Notes under the pieces: generated by a model
The model's database searches: none
What the model was told of the DNA's origin: nothing
What the model saw: the letters and a program-made list of their open reading frames with translations, nothing else
Program-made: the position numbers and the translations under genes
Origin: Candidatus Kaiserbacteria bacterium
Lineage (GTDB): Bacteria; Patescibacteriota; Minisyncoccia; Phycocordibacterales; UBA2100
Direction: 5' to 3'
Length of the DNA stretch: 5,366 nucleotides
NCBI GenBank assembly: GCA_024654165.1
Contig: JANLIP010000090.1
Coordinates: forward strand, 1 to 5,366
Shown: piece by piece, positions 1 through 4,547 of the stretch
Numbering within the stretch: the first letter of the stretch is position 1
How the letters are laid out: every line of letters begins with the position of its first letter

Positions 1-285
1 AAGGGATATCGCTTCGGGCGCGGGACAAAAGAACGCGTAGCTAAGGAAGCAATTTCGCACGCGGGAGTCTACGCATTCAGGCACCGCAGAACGAAAAAGC
101 GCGATGCTAGGCACTTGTGGACATTGCGCATCAATGCAGCTAGCCGAACCGTCGGATTTTCGTATTCAAAATTGATAGGCGCTCTAAAGAAGAAAAAGAT
201 TGGCCTAGACCGCAAATCGCTATCGGCTCTCGCGAAAGATCATCCAGCAACTTTTGAACGCCTAGCCAACCAACTCAAAGATTAA
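1..285 (+). CDS. rplT: 50S ribosomal protein bL20, 3' portion (N-terminus outside window)
   Basis: Frame 1 is open from the first base to TAA at 283-285 and gives 94 residues. bL20 binds 23S rRNA early in assembly of the large ribosomal subunit, and in some bacteria it also represses its own operon. The family signature is clear: an N-terminal basic stretch (KGYRFGRGTKERVAKEA), then HAGVYAFRHRRTKKRDARHLW, the strongly conserved LRINAASR, then FSYSKLIGALKKKKIGLDRKSLSALA, matching the usual 'Y-S-x-hydrophobic ... L-x-R-K-x-L' tail. The usual length is about 115-120 residues, so roughly the first 20-25 are missing, which is due to the window edge and not truncation. rplT normally follows infC and rpmI, which would lie upstream. 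The stop codon is inside the stem of the terminator. The identification is secure. Confidence 0.97.
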   Translation, partial: KGYRFGRGTKERVAKEAISHAGVYAFRHRRTKKRDARHLWTLRINAASRTVGFSYSKLIGALKKKKIGLDRKSLSALAKDHPATFERLANQLKD

Positions 286-318
286 AGAAAAATCCGGGAT
301 GAACCCGGATTTTTCTTT
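284..318. terminator. Bidirectional Rho-independent terminator behind rplT
   Basis: This is a perfect 15-bp stem: 284-298 pairs with 304-318 around the 5-nt loop ATGAA. The inner part is TCCGGG/CCCGGA and the outer part is A-rich on the left and T-rich on the right, so each strand ends the hairpin in a U-rich run. It can therefore stop rplT transcripts on the plus strand and transcripts of the gene at 382-1068 on the minus strand. Two bases of the rplT stop codon lie in the stem. Confidence 0.93.
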
Positions 319-381
319 GCAGTCTCTTCGCGTTTCGTATCTCATACAAGATACTCCCTACTATATACGCCATACTATTCT
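319..381. other. Short convergent intergenic gap, with small inverted repeat
   Basis: No gene is seen between the terminator and the stop codon of the minus-strand SLOG gene. The gap holds a perfect 6-bp inverted repeat, GTATCT (337-342) and AGATAC (349-354), around CATACA. It also holds the left copy of a repeat shared with the toxin gene, annotated separately. Confidence 0.6.
328..351 (-). repeat. Repeat shared with the RelE-type toxin gene (possible toxin relic), copy 1
   Basis: Positions 336-351 are identical over 16 bases to 3997-4012 inside the toxin gene, and the 7 bases TCGCGTT (328-334) also match 3988-3994, with a one-base length difference in between. Read on the minus strand from 352, the segment gives I-L-Y-E-I-R-N-A-K, which lines up in the same frame with L-L-Y-E-I-R-E-R-E of the toxin (residues 68-76). 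Similarity fades on both sides. It may be the remnant of a second RelE-family gene. Chance identity of this length is unlikely in a window this small but cannot be excluded. Confidence 0.45.
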
Positions 382-1068
382 TCAGAGAACCACCTCATCC
401 CCCTTCCCAGTTCCCCCGAATCCATCGTGGTTGTTGTAGACAAGATTCGTCTCTTGTTTGTCTTTCATTACCATTTCTATAAGCCTTTCAACGAGCGCCT
501 TCGGGTCCGAGTCGAATATTAGCTTGCTGTTCGGACGATGGGCCGATGCAATAAATTGTTTCAAAAGTTCGTCGGTGTCCCAGGAACCTTCCAAAATCCC
601 CAACGGACGGCGATCTTCAAAAGCCACTGCGAACTCGTTGAGCGTACCGATTCTTCCGCATCCGATAATGACCGCATCCGATGAACGAATGAGGAGAAGG
701 TCCCTTCCGGCATAACCAAATCCCGTGTAAACAATCACATCCATATAATCCAAAGGAAGCTTGTATGTTTCAACATGCTCGCGTTCCGTTGACGCAGGAG
801 AAAAACCTATGGAAAAACCGCTCTCGTCTTTCGTGCCCATCGCCGAATGAAAAGGAACGCCCGTGGTCGCTCCTGTAGTAATTATCGCGCCCTGCCTGGC
901 AATTTCCCGTCCAACTTCTCTTGCTTTTTCCAACACATCGAGCCCGCGGTGCTCTGTTTCTGCCGCGCCCGATACGCATATCTTGACGACTCCGTATCCG
1001 GAAGGCAGACGGCAAAAATTCGCCGGGGTTGCGACATGTTTGGGATTTATAAATTTATTGCGAGCCAT
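382..1068 (-). CDS. SLOG/LOG-like Rossmann-fold protein (TIGR00725 / 'lysine decarboxylase-like' type)
   Basis: The product is 228 residues from the ATG at 1066-1068. A Rossmann-like domain starts near residue 25 (GYGVVKICVSGAAE), followed by an ITTGATTGVPFHSAMG loop (63-78), GRDLLLIRSSDAVI (121-134) and GCGRIGTLNE (136-145). These correspond to the nucleotide-binding GGGxxGLM and PGGxGTxxE motifs of LOG phosphoribohydrolases and DprA-like SLOG proteins. Both motifs are altered: Gly-Cys-Gly-Arg replaces Pro-Gly-Gly, although the Gly-Thr-x-x-Glu end is kept. A nucleotide or nucleotide-derived ligand is likely; the reaction is not known, and cytokinin activation should not be assumed. The frame stays open to an earlier ATG at 1152 (256 residues). 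I prefer 1068 because a TGTTATAAT extended -10 ends 10 bp before it, inside the longer version, and the extra 28 residues show no family similarity. The gene lies 113 bp past the nuclease stop codon and is convergent with rplT. Confidence 0.82.
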   Translation of the reverse strand: MARNKFINPKHVATPANFCRLPSGYGVVKICVSGAAETEHRGLDVLEKAREVGREIARQGAIITTGATTGVPFHSAMGTKDESGFSIGFSPASTEREHVETYKLPLDYMDVIVYTGFGYAGRDLLLIRSSDAVIIGCGRIGTLNEFAVAFEDRRPLGILEGSWDTDELLKQFIASAHRPNSKLIFDSDPKALVERLIEMVMKDKQETNLVYNNHDGFGGTGKGDEVVL

Positions 1069-1078
1069 GTTGTTGGGA

Positions 1079-1087
1079 ATTATAACA
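1079..1087 (-). promoter_or_regulatory. Extended -10 promoter of the SLOG gene
   Basis: The minus strand reads TGTTATAAT, a perfect TATAAT (1079-1084) with the TGn extension (1085-1087). No good -35 hexamer is found at 16-18 bp, which is common for extended -10 promoters. A transcript starting about 7 bp downstream would begin 3-4 bases before the ATG at 1068, so the mRNA would be almost leaderless. No Shine-Dalgarno precedes that ATG. Confidence 0.65.
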
Positions 1088-1089
1088 TG

Positions 1090-1140
1090 TGATTTGGCGG
1101 AATCATGCCGCGCAATTGATTCTGACGGAATCATGTCGCG
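1090..1140. promoter_or_regulatory. Tandem pair of palindromic operator-like sites
   Basis: Two similar units lie just upstream of the extended -10. One holds TGATT (1090-1094), a 6-nt spacer and AATCA (1101-1105). The other holds TGATTC (1117-1122), TGACG and GAATCA (1128-1133), a perfect 6-bp dyad. The units are also direct repeats: 1098-1112 and 1126-1140 match at 14 of 15 bases, 28 bp apart. A dimeric regulator bound at both sites would occupy the -35 region. The regulator is unknown; the TrmB-like product at 2571-3332 is one candidate. Confidence 0.55.
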
Positions 1141-1153
1141 TACCGACCACATT

Positions 1154-1181
1154 TACGCGACCTGAAGCGCGGCCGCGCGTA
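1154..1181. repeat. GC-rich dyads after the nuclease stop codon
   Basis: A 12-base perfect palindrome GCGCGGCCGCGC (1167-1178) sits a few bases past the stop codon of the beta-CASP gene. TACGCG (1154-1159) and CGCGTA (1176-1181) form an overlapping 6-bp inverted repeat. A minus-strand transcript could fold here, but no U-run follows, so this is at best a weak or Rho-assisted terminator or a 3'-end stabiliser. Confidence 0.4.
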
Positions 1182-2540
1182 CTACCATGCAATCTCTGCA
1201 GATTCTCCCGCATCAGGTACTTCCGTCTTTATATTTAAGAAATCCTGCACCCTCTGTGCTAGAAATAAAGATGCCTTTGGCTCGCCCATCGTTACAAACA
1301 CTTTTTCAAGCGTATCTCCGGCTCCGGCGACAAAATCTACAAGCCCGTCTCTGTCTTTGTGCCCGGAATATCCGCTTACAGTTTCTATTTTGGCTCGCAC
1401 TGTGATGTGCTCGCCGTCAATTTCTATGCGCTTCTCCCCCTCTTGAATATGCCTGCCCAAAGAGCCCGGGGCTTGGTAGCCAACGAACAAAAGCGTCGTG
1501 TGGTTATCGCCCAGATACCGCTTTTCATGCCTGCGTATGCGCCCGCCGTGCGACATCCCCGCCCCCGCCACGATTATTTTGGGATTCGGAGAATGATGGA
1601 TGGAGTTTGATTGTTTTATGTCCGAGGTAAGAACAAGCCCGGGGAAAGAAAATGGGTTATCCCCGTGCGCAAAATATTCCTGCGCCTTCGGATTCATAAG
1701 ATTTGCATGGCGTTGGAAGACTTCCGTAACGCGAATCGCAAGCGGAGAATCCAGATAAACCGGTATTCTTGATATTGCGCCGTTTTCCAATATTTTGTTT
1801 ATTTCAAATAAAAGTATCTGCGTGCGTTCAAGCGAAAAAGATGGGATTAGGAGAACTCCCTTGCGGGAGATAGTTTCCTTTATCGCCTGCTCCAATCGCG
1901 CGAGCCGTTCTTCCCTATCTTCGTGAGCACGGTCGCCATAAACGCTTTCCATCACCAGGTAATTCGCGCCCTCCGGACTTTCCGTGTCGTTCAAAAGCGG
2001 TTCCGGCGAATTGCCGAGGTCGCCTGTGAAAATAACCGTCCTGTCGTGGCGAGTGAATTTAACCATCGCAGAGCCAAGAATGTGCCCTGCATCAAGAAAT
2101 TCCGCGCGGGCCTCTCCAATGCCGAATGGCTCGTGATATTCACGCGTTTCCCACAGGGATAGAGCGCGCGAAACATCCGCGCTTTCATAAAGAACTCCGC
2201 AATTTTGCGAATCCGCGCTTTCTTTCATTATGGAAAGCGCGTCATCAAACATAATTGCCGAGAGTTCTTTTGTCGCGGGCGTGGAATATATGACGCCTCT
2301 GAATCCGTCGCGAACAAGTTTCGGCACGCGCCCAATGTGGTCTGCATGCGCGTGAGTTATAAAAAGCGCGTCAATTGATTTCGGGTCGTATGGAAATGTG
2401 TCGTAATTGCTAGGGTCGCATATTTGCTCGCGCTCATGAATCCCGCAATCAACCAAAATCTTTTTGGAACCTGTGTCCAGCAAGAAATTTGCTCCCGTTA
2501 CAGTCCCTGCGCCTCCGTGGAAAATGATACGCGCTGTCAT
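1182..2540 (-). CDS. Beta-CASP metallo-beta-lactamase-fold nuclease, motif C His replaced by Met
   Basis: The product is 452 residues, a usual size for bacterial CPSF-73-like beta-CASP proteins (around 430-470), with no signal peptide. It is expected to be a cytoplasmic zinc-dependent endo/exonuclease, most likely acting on RNA. Motif 1 is D31; motif 2 is HAHADH (H63, H65, D67, H68); motif 3 is H153 in AGHILGSAM; motif 4 is D174 in TGDLG. The beta-CASP insert follows: motif A E198 in MESVYGDR, then SHGGRIRRH (330-338), VGYQAPGSLGR (353-363), and motif B H394 in SGYSGHKD. At the motif C position, where RNA-type members have His in a V-H-G-E context, this protein has V-T-M-G-E with Met418 (codon 1287-1289). 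The gene follows the TrmB-like gene by 30 bp. Its ATG has no Shine-Dalgarno but has TGCTAGAAT ending 6 bp upstream, which suggests a leaderless mRNA. The family is secure; the substrate is not. Confidence 0.93.
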   Translation of the reverse strand: MTARIIFHGGAGTVTGANFLLDTGSKKILVDCGIHEREQICDPSNYDTFPYDPKSIDALFITHAHADHIGRVPKLVRDGFRGVIYSTPATKELSAIMFDDALSIMKESADSQNCGVLYESADVSRALSLWETREYHEPFGIGEARAEFLDAGHILGSAMVKFTRHDRTVIFTGDLGNSPEPLLNDTESPEGANYLVMESVYGDRAHEDREERLARLEQAIKETISRKGVLLIPSFSLERTQILLFEINKILENGAISRIPVYLDSPLAIRVTEVFQRHANLMNPKAQEYFAHGDNPFSFPGLVLTSDIKQSNSIHHSPNPKIIVAGAGMSHGGRIRRHEKRYLGDNHTTLLFVGYQAPGSLGRHIQEGEKRIEIDGEHITVRAKIETVSGYSGHKDRDGLVDFVAGAGDTLEKVFVTMGEPKASLFLAQRVQDFLNIKTEVPDAGESAEIAW

Positions 2541-2546
2541 TCGAAC

Positions 2547-2555
2547 ATTCTAGCA
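2547..2555 (-). promoter_or_regulatory. Extended -10 promoter of the beta-CASP gene
   Basis: The minus strand reads TGCTAGAAT: TAGAAT at 2547-2552 with a TGn extension at 2553-2555. It ends 6 bp before the ATG at 2540, so the first transcribed base would fall at or next to the A of the start codon. No convincing -35 is seen. The box lies wholly in the 30-bp gap behind the TrmB-like gene, so the nuclease can be expressed both from here and by read-through. Confidence 0.55.
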
Positions 2556-2570
2556 TTCAAAATAGTGATA

Positions 2571-3332
2571 TTATTTTGCGTTTTGTTTCAGACAATCAAA
2601 CAATTTTTTCATCATGTGCGATATTGTCTCGTCCTCGATAATAACGGCCATTGGATTTTCCTGCGCATATGAGAATATGCCGACTTTGTTGTCGTAGATA
2701 CTTACTTCCGCATCAAAGTTTGATTCGGCAGGAAGAAATCTTGTCGTGCGCAGATATTTTTCATCGTCCGCTTTGCTCTTGCGCGCCCATTCGCTCTCTG
2801 GAACAAGATTGGAGCACTCCACACCCAAGCGAGCCCGCTTATTTAAATAATACTGGACGAACTTCGGATCCATTTTCGTGTACACCGCATCAATGCCGGT
2901 GATATCTCGCAAGAATTTCTCACTATTATTTTCAATTGTGTCTTCATAAGCCTGCATGACACCCTCTGGCCCCTCGAAGAATTGCACCTTGGGTAAGACC
3001 TTCCCCTTGGCCCTAAGAAGTTTCAGTTGCGGTATCATGTCTGTGACTTGTTTCTTTGTATCCGCAAGCGCTTCACGCTGGCGTTCTATAAACCCCGGCA
3101 ATTGATCGGGTGAAATAGATTGGTAACGGGTGGCACCCTTCTTACTGTCTATTGAAACAAGTCCTTTACCGGCAAGCAGTTTCAGAACCCCGTATGTTGT
3201 CGTGCGATTTAGCTTTGCTTCACGAGCGATGCGTACAGCATACAGAGGACTGTCTTTGAGCAGAGCTAGTAGTACAGAAATCTCATTCCCGCTTAAACCT
3301 ATGGCTTGCAGGGCTTTTTTGAGTTGAGGCAT
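2571..3332 (-). CDS. TrmB-like transcriptional regulator (winged helix plus C-terminal effector domain)
   Basis: The product is 253 residues. Residues 1-70 form a TrmB-type winged helix-turn-helix: the AIGLSGNEISVLLALL helix (10-25), then the turn and recognition helix IAREAKLNRTTTYGVLKLLAGKGLV (35-59), then a basic wing (DSKKGATRY, 62-70). A charged amphipathic stretch (about 78-108) probably forms the dimer coiled coil. Residues from about 115 form the C-terminal domain (VQFFEGPEGVMQAYEDTI ... VSIYDNKVGIFSY), typical of TrmB-like proteins found in archaea and in many CPR bacteria. The archaeal TrmB relatives sense sugars, but no ligand can be named here. The ATG at 3330-3332 has no Shine-Dalgarno and sits 7 bp behind a good -10. 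The gene is divergent from the 110-residue protein and 30 bp upstream of the nuclease gene. Self-regulation and control of the nuclease are inferences. Confidence 0.87.
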   Translation of the reverse strand: MPQLKKALQAIGLSGNEISVLLALLKDSPLYAVRIAREAKLNRTTTYGVLKLLAGKGLVSIDSKKGATRYQSISPDQLPGFIERQREALADTKKQVTDMIPQLKLLRAKGKVLPKVQFFEGPEGVMQAYEDTIENNSEKFLRDITGIDAVYTKMDPKFVQYYLNKRARLGVECSNLVPESEWARKSKADDEKYLRTTRFLPAESNFDAEVSIYDNKVGIFSYAQENPMAVIIEDETISHMMKKLFDCLKQNAK

Positions 3333-3339
3333 AAAGAAC

Positions 3340-3367
3340 AGTATACAGAGTTGTCGTATCTAGTCAA
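3340..3367 (-). promoter_or_regulatory. Sigma70-type promoter of the TrmB-like gene
   Basis: The minus strand carries TTGACT (3362-3367), a 16-bp spacer and TATACT (3340-3345). Only 7 bp separate the -10 from the ATG at 3332, so transcription should start at or one base before the start codon. The spacer region is flanked by a short inverted GTTG/CAAC, a weak candidate operator. This is the best promoter in the window and the strongest case for a leaderless mRNA. Confidence 0.75.
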
Positions 3368-3377
3368 CAATATCGTG

Positions 3378-3444
3378 CAGACAGCTTGCATTGCCTAGTC
3401 TGGAGTGAGATTATCACTGTCGGCTCAATCGGACAATCCTGTCC
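3378..3444 (+). promoter_or_regulatory. Upstream region of the 110-residue gene: weak promoter and two dyads
   Basis: CAGAC (3378-3382) and GTCTG (3398-3402) form an inverted repeat. GGACA (3431-3435) and TGTCC (3440-3444) form a 5-bp hairpin with an ATCC loop in what would be the 5' leader. A weak plus-strand promoter fits between them: TTGCAT, 17 bp, then GATTAT near 3406-3412. Unlike the minus-strand genes, this gene would have a real untranslated leader of about 55-60 bases. Confidence 0.35.
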
Positions 3445-3462
3445 ATCTTGAACATTAACTTA

Positions 3463-3467
3463 AAGGA
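3463..3467 (+). promoter_or_regulatory. Shine-Dalgarno AAGGA that decides the start at 3475
   Basis: AAGGA ends 7 bases before the ATG at 3475-3477, an ideal spacing. An in-frame TTG at 3448 would lengthen the protein by 9 residues but has no ribosome binding site and would place this AAGGA inside the coding region, so it is rejected. Confidence 0.8.
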
Positions 3468-3474
3468 AATTATT

Positions 3475-3807
3475 ATGTCCGTATCCGACGAACTCTCGCT
3501 TGAGGTCACTGTGGGCCCGAAGATCGCAGCGGCTGGCTTTTCCGGTATTTTTCTGGGAACCCCTTACGTTGAGAAGACTTTTGAACCCGGTAAATGGCCT
3601 AATCGTAACCATGAAGTCTTTGATCTGGGACCCCAAATGCAACTGAGGATTTTGAGCGCAGGGATCCCCATGCATGGCCAATATACCCTAACGTGTAAAT
3701 GTACGAATGAACAGTATGGGCAACTAAAAGCACAAGGGTGGGAAGAAATCACAGATGGGGTTTTGCTTGAACGTTACAGGAAATGGTTTCCCCGTGCCTA
3801 CAAGTAG
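3475..3807 (+). CDS. Hypothetical 110-residue protein, family not recognised
   Basis: I do not recognise this protein. It has 110 residues, no signal peptide and no membrane segment. The N-terminal half alternates short hydrophobic strands with glycine (LEVTVGPKIAAAGFSGIFLGTPY, 9-31), followed by a Pro/Asn-rich loop (PGKWPNRNHEVFDLGP, 38-53) and further strands (MQLRILSAGIPMHGQYTLTCKC, 55-76). Two cysteines are two residues apart (C74, C76). The C-terminus is charged and aromatic (GWEEITDGVLLERYRKWFPRAYK). A small mostly-beta fold is plausible, but no function follows from that. The gene is transcribed divergently from the TrmB-like gene, has a proper Shine-Dalgarno and leader unlike its neighbours, and ends in a strong terminator. 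That full gene architecture argues it is real and expressed on its own. Confidence 0.75.
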   Translation: MSVSDELSLEVTVGPKIAAAGFSGIFLGTPYVEKTFEPGKWPNRNHEVFDLGPQMQLRILSAGIPMHGQYTLTCKCTNEQYGQLKAQGWEEITDGVLLERYRKWFPRAYK

Positions 3808-3825
3808 CCATGGTTATCCTGTGAC

Positions 3826-3855
3826 CGCGCGATGGAAACATCGCGCGATTTCTTT
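3826..3855 (+). terminator. Rho-independent terminator of the 110-residue gene
   Basis: A perfect 9-bp stem, CGCGCGATG (3826-3834) with CATCGCGCG (3839-3847), is closed by a GAAA tetraloop and followed by ATTTCTTT. It lies 18 bp past the TAG at 3805-3807. Confidence 0.9.
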
Positions 3856-3864
3856 ATGTATAAG

Positions 3865-3898
3865 ACACAAAAACCCCGCGGATGCGGAGTTTTTATGT
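3865..3898 (-). terminator. Terminator of the toxin-antitoxin operon (bidirectional form)
   Basis: AAAAAC (3869-3874) and GTTTTT (3889-3894) flank CCGC (3876-3879) and GCGG (3884-3887), with a GGAT loop and one C/A mismatch (3875/3888). On the minus strand the stem ends in a U-run and lies 34 bp behind the toxin stop codon. On the plus strand it backs up the terminator at 3826-3855. Confidence 0.83.
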
Positions 3899-3932
3899 GC
3901 CTACCCAATAAAAACACCAGCTTATGAATTAT

Positions 3933-4214
3933 CTACGAATATTTCTTGTACACCCTATCGTGATGGTCGAGGTCAATCAGGCATACCTCGCGTTCCCGTA
4001 TCTCATACAAGAGGACAAACGAACCTTCAATGTGAATGCGTCGGTAGTTTCTCAAGGAATGCCGTAGAGGCTTGCCAAGTTCGGGATTCGCAACAATCTT
4101 GGGAAGATGCTTTGCAAACGCGCGAACCAAATTCGGATTTTTTCTTTTTAGAGACCGGAGCGTTTTCTCAAACCACGGAGAGAATGTCAACCGATTCGGT
4201 TCCTGCCCGCTCAT
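3933..4214 (-). CDS. RelE/YafQ-family mRNA interferase toxin
   Basis: The product is 93 residues, typical for RelE/ParE-superfamily toxins. Most RelE members cut mRNA in the ribosomal A site. N-terminal helices (FSPWFEKTLRSLKRKNPNLVRAFAKHLPKI, 11-40) lead to the diagnostic NPELGKPLRHSLRNYRRIHIEGSFVLLYEI (43-72) and a last strand VCLIDLDHHDRVYKKY (77-92). The basic residues R51, R58 and R59 and the C-terminal H84-H85-D86 with Y89 are where catalytic or substrate-contacting residues lie in RelE, YoeB and YafQ. The DHHD-R-V-Y ending favours an RNA-cleaving toxin over a ParE gyrase poison, but this is inference. The ATG lies 3 bp after the antitoxin stop codon; GGAG lies about 12 bases upstream inside the antitoxin gene, and AGGG too close to act. 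The toxin appears intact. Confidence 0.88.
   Translation of the reverse strand: MSGQEPNRLTFSPWFEKTLRSLKRKNPNLVRAFAKHLPKIVANPELGKPLRHSLRNYRRIHIEGSFVLLYEIREREVCLIDLDHHDRVYKKYS
3988..4012 (-). repeat. Repeat shared with the rplT downstream region, copy 2
   Basis: This is the partner of 328-351, within the toxin gene at codons 68-76. The shared core is the 16 bases at 3997-4012, and TCGCGTT also matches on the left. This copy belongs to an intact gene, so it is the likelier source sequence. Confidence 0.45.
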
Positions 4215-4217
4215 ACC

Positions 4218-4484
4218 CTACAGATTCTCCACAAACGCCAGAGCATCCTTCACGGAAGAAAAATGACGACCCTTTCCTTTATCAAGCAACCGTGATTCTC
4301 GCTCAAGAAGCCGCATCTTTTGAGGAAGAATCTCGTCAACTATTCCAATAGAAAATTGCCCCTCGGCGAAGGCCTTCGCGGCGAACTTCAGCACTGAGGC
4401 AAAGGGAATGCCCTCGCGCTTCGCGCGTTCCATTGCGCGCGCCTTAACCTTCGGGTCTATATTAAATACAACCTGTGTAGTCAT
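4218..4484 (-). CDS. RelB/DinJ-type ribbon-helix-helix antitoxin
   Basis: The product is 88 residues. Residues 1-48 match a RelB/DinJ ribbon-helix-helix: the beta strand MTTQVVFNID, helix PKVKARAMERAKREG, the turn IPFASV, and helix LKFAAKAFAEGQFSIGIV. The domain dimerises, and the strand binds operator DNA. The C-terminal part (about 50-88; EILPQKMRLLERESRLLDKGKGRHFSSVKDALAFVENL) should wrap the toxin and neutralise it. It is the first gene of the module, three bases ahead of the toxin gene, the normal order. The start ATG (4482-4484) has no Shine-Dalgarno and lies 6-8 bp behind a -10 box. The AT-rich promoter is the probable site of repression by the antitoxin alone or with the toxin. Confidence 0.87.
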   Translation of the reverse strand: MTTQVVFNIDPKVKARAMERAKREGIPFASVLKFAAKAFAEGQFSIGIVDEILPQKMRLLERESRLLDKGKGRHFSSVKDALAFVENL

Positions 4485-4490
4485 GCGTAT

Positions 4491-4519
4491 AGTTTATACA
4501 TAGCTTAAATATATGTCAA
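4491..4519 (-). promoter_or_regulatory. Promoter of the toxin-antitoxin operon
   Basis: The minus strand has a perfect TTGACA (4514-4519). A -10 box follows either as TAAACT (4491-4496) with a 17-bp spacer or TATAAA (4493-4498) with a 15-bp spacer. Either ends 6-8 bp before the antitoxin ATG, again predicting a leaderless transcript. The region is AT-rich with repeated TATA-like steps, suited to a ribbon-helix-helix operator. Confidence 0.7.
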
Positions 4520-4547
4520 TTGAAGTGGATCAATGTCTTTTGCCTAA

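Noticed and set aside
3040..3130. Possible effector signature in the TrmB-like linker
   Set aside because: The region only supports a charged helical, probably coiled-coil segment; no ligand motif can be read from it.
3448..3474. TTG start giving a 119-residue version of the plus-strand orphan protein
   Set aside because: No ribosome binding site before the TTG, whereas AAGGA sits 7 bp before the ATG at 3475.
3755..4351. Open plus-strand frame of 198 codons covering the toxin gene
   Set aside because: It overlaps the end of the 110-residue gene, two terminators and both toxin-antitoxin genes in antisense; its translation is low in family features and rich in Ser, Pro and Thr. The opposite strand holds recognisable RelE and RelB proteins.
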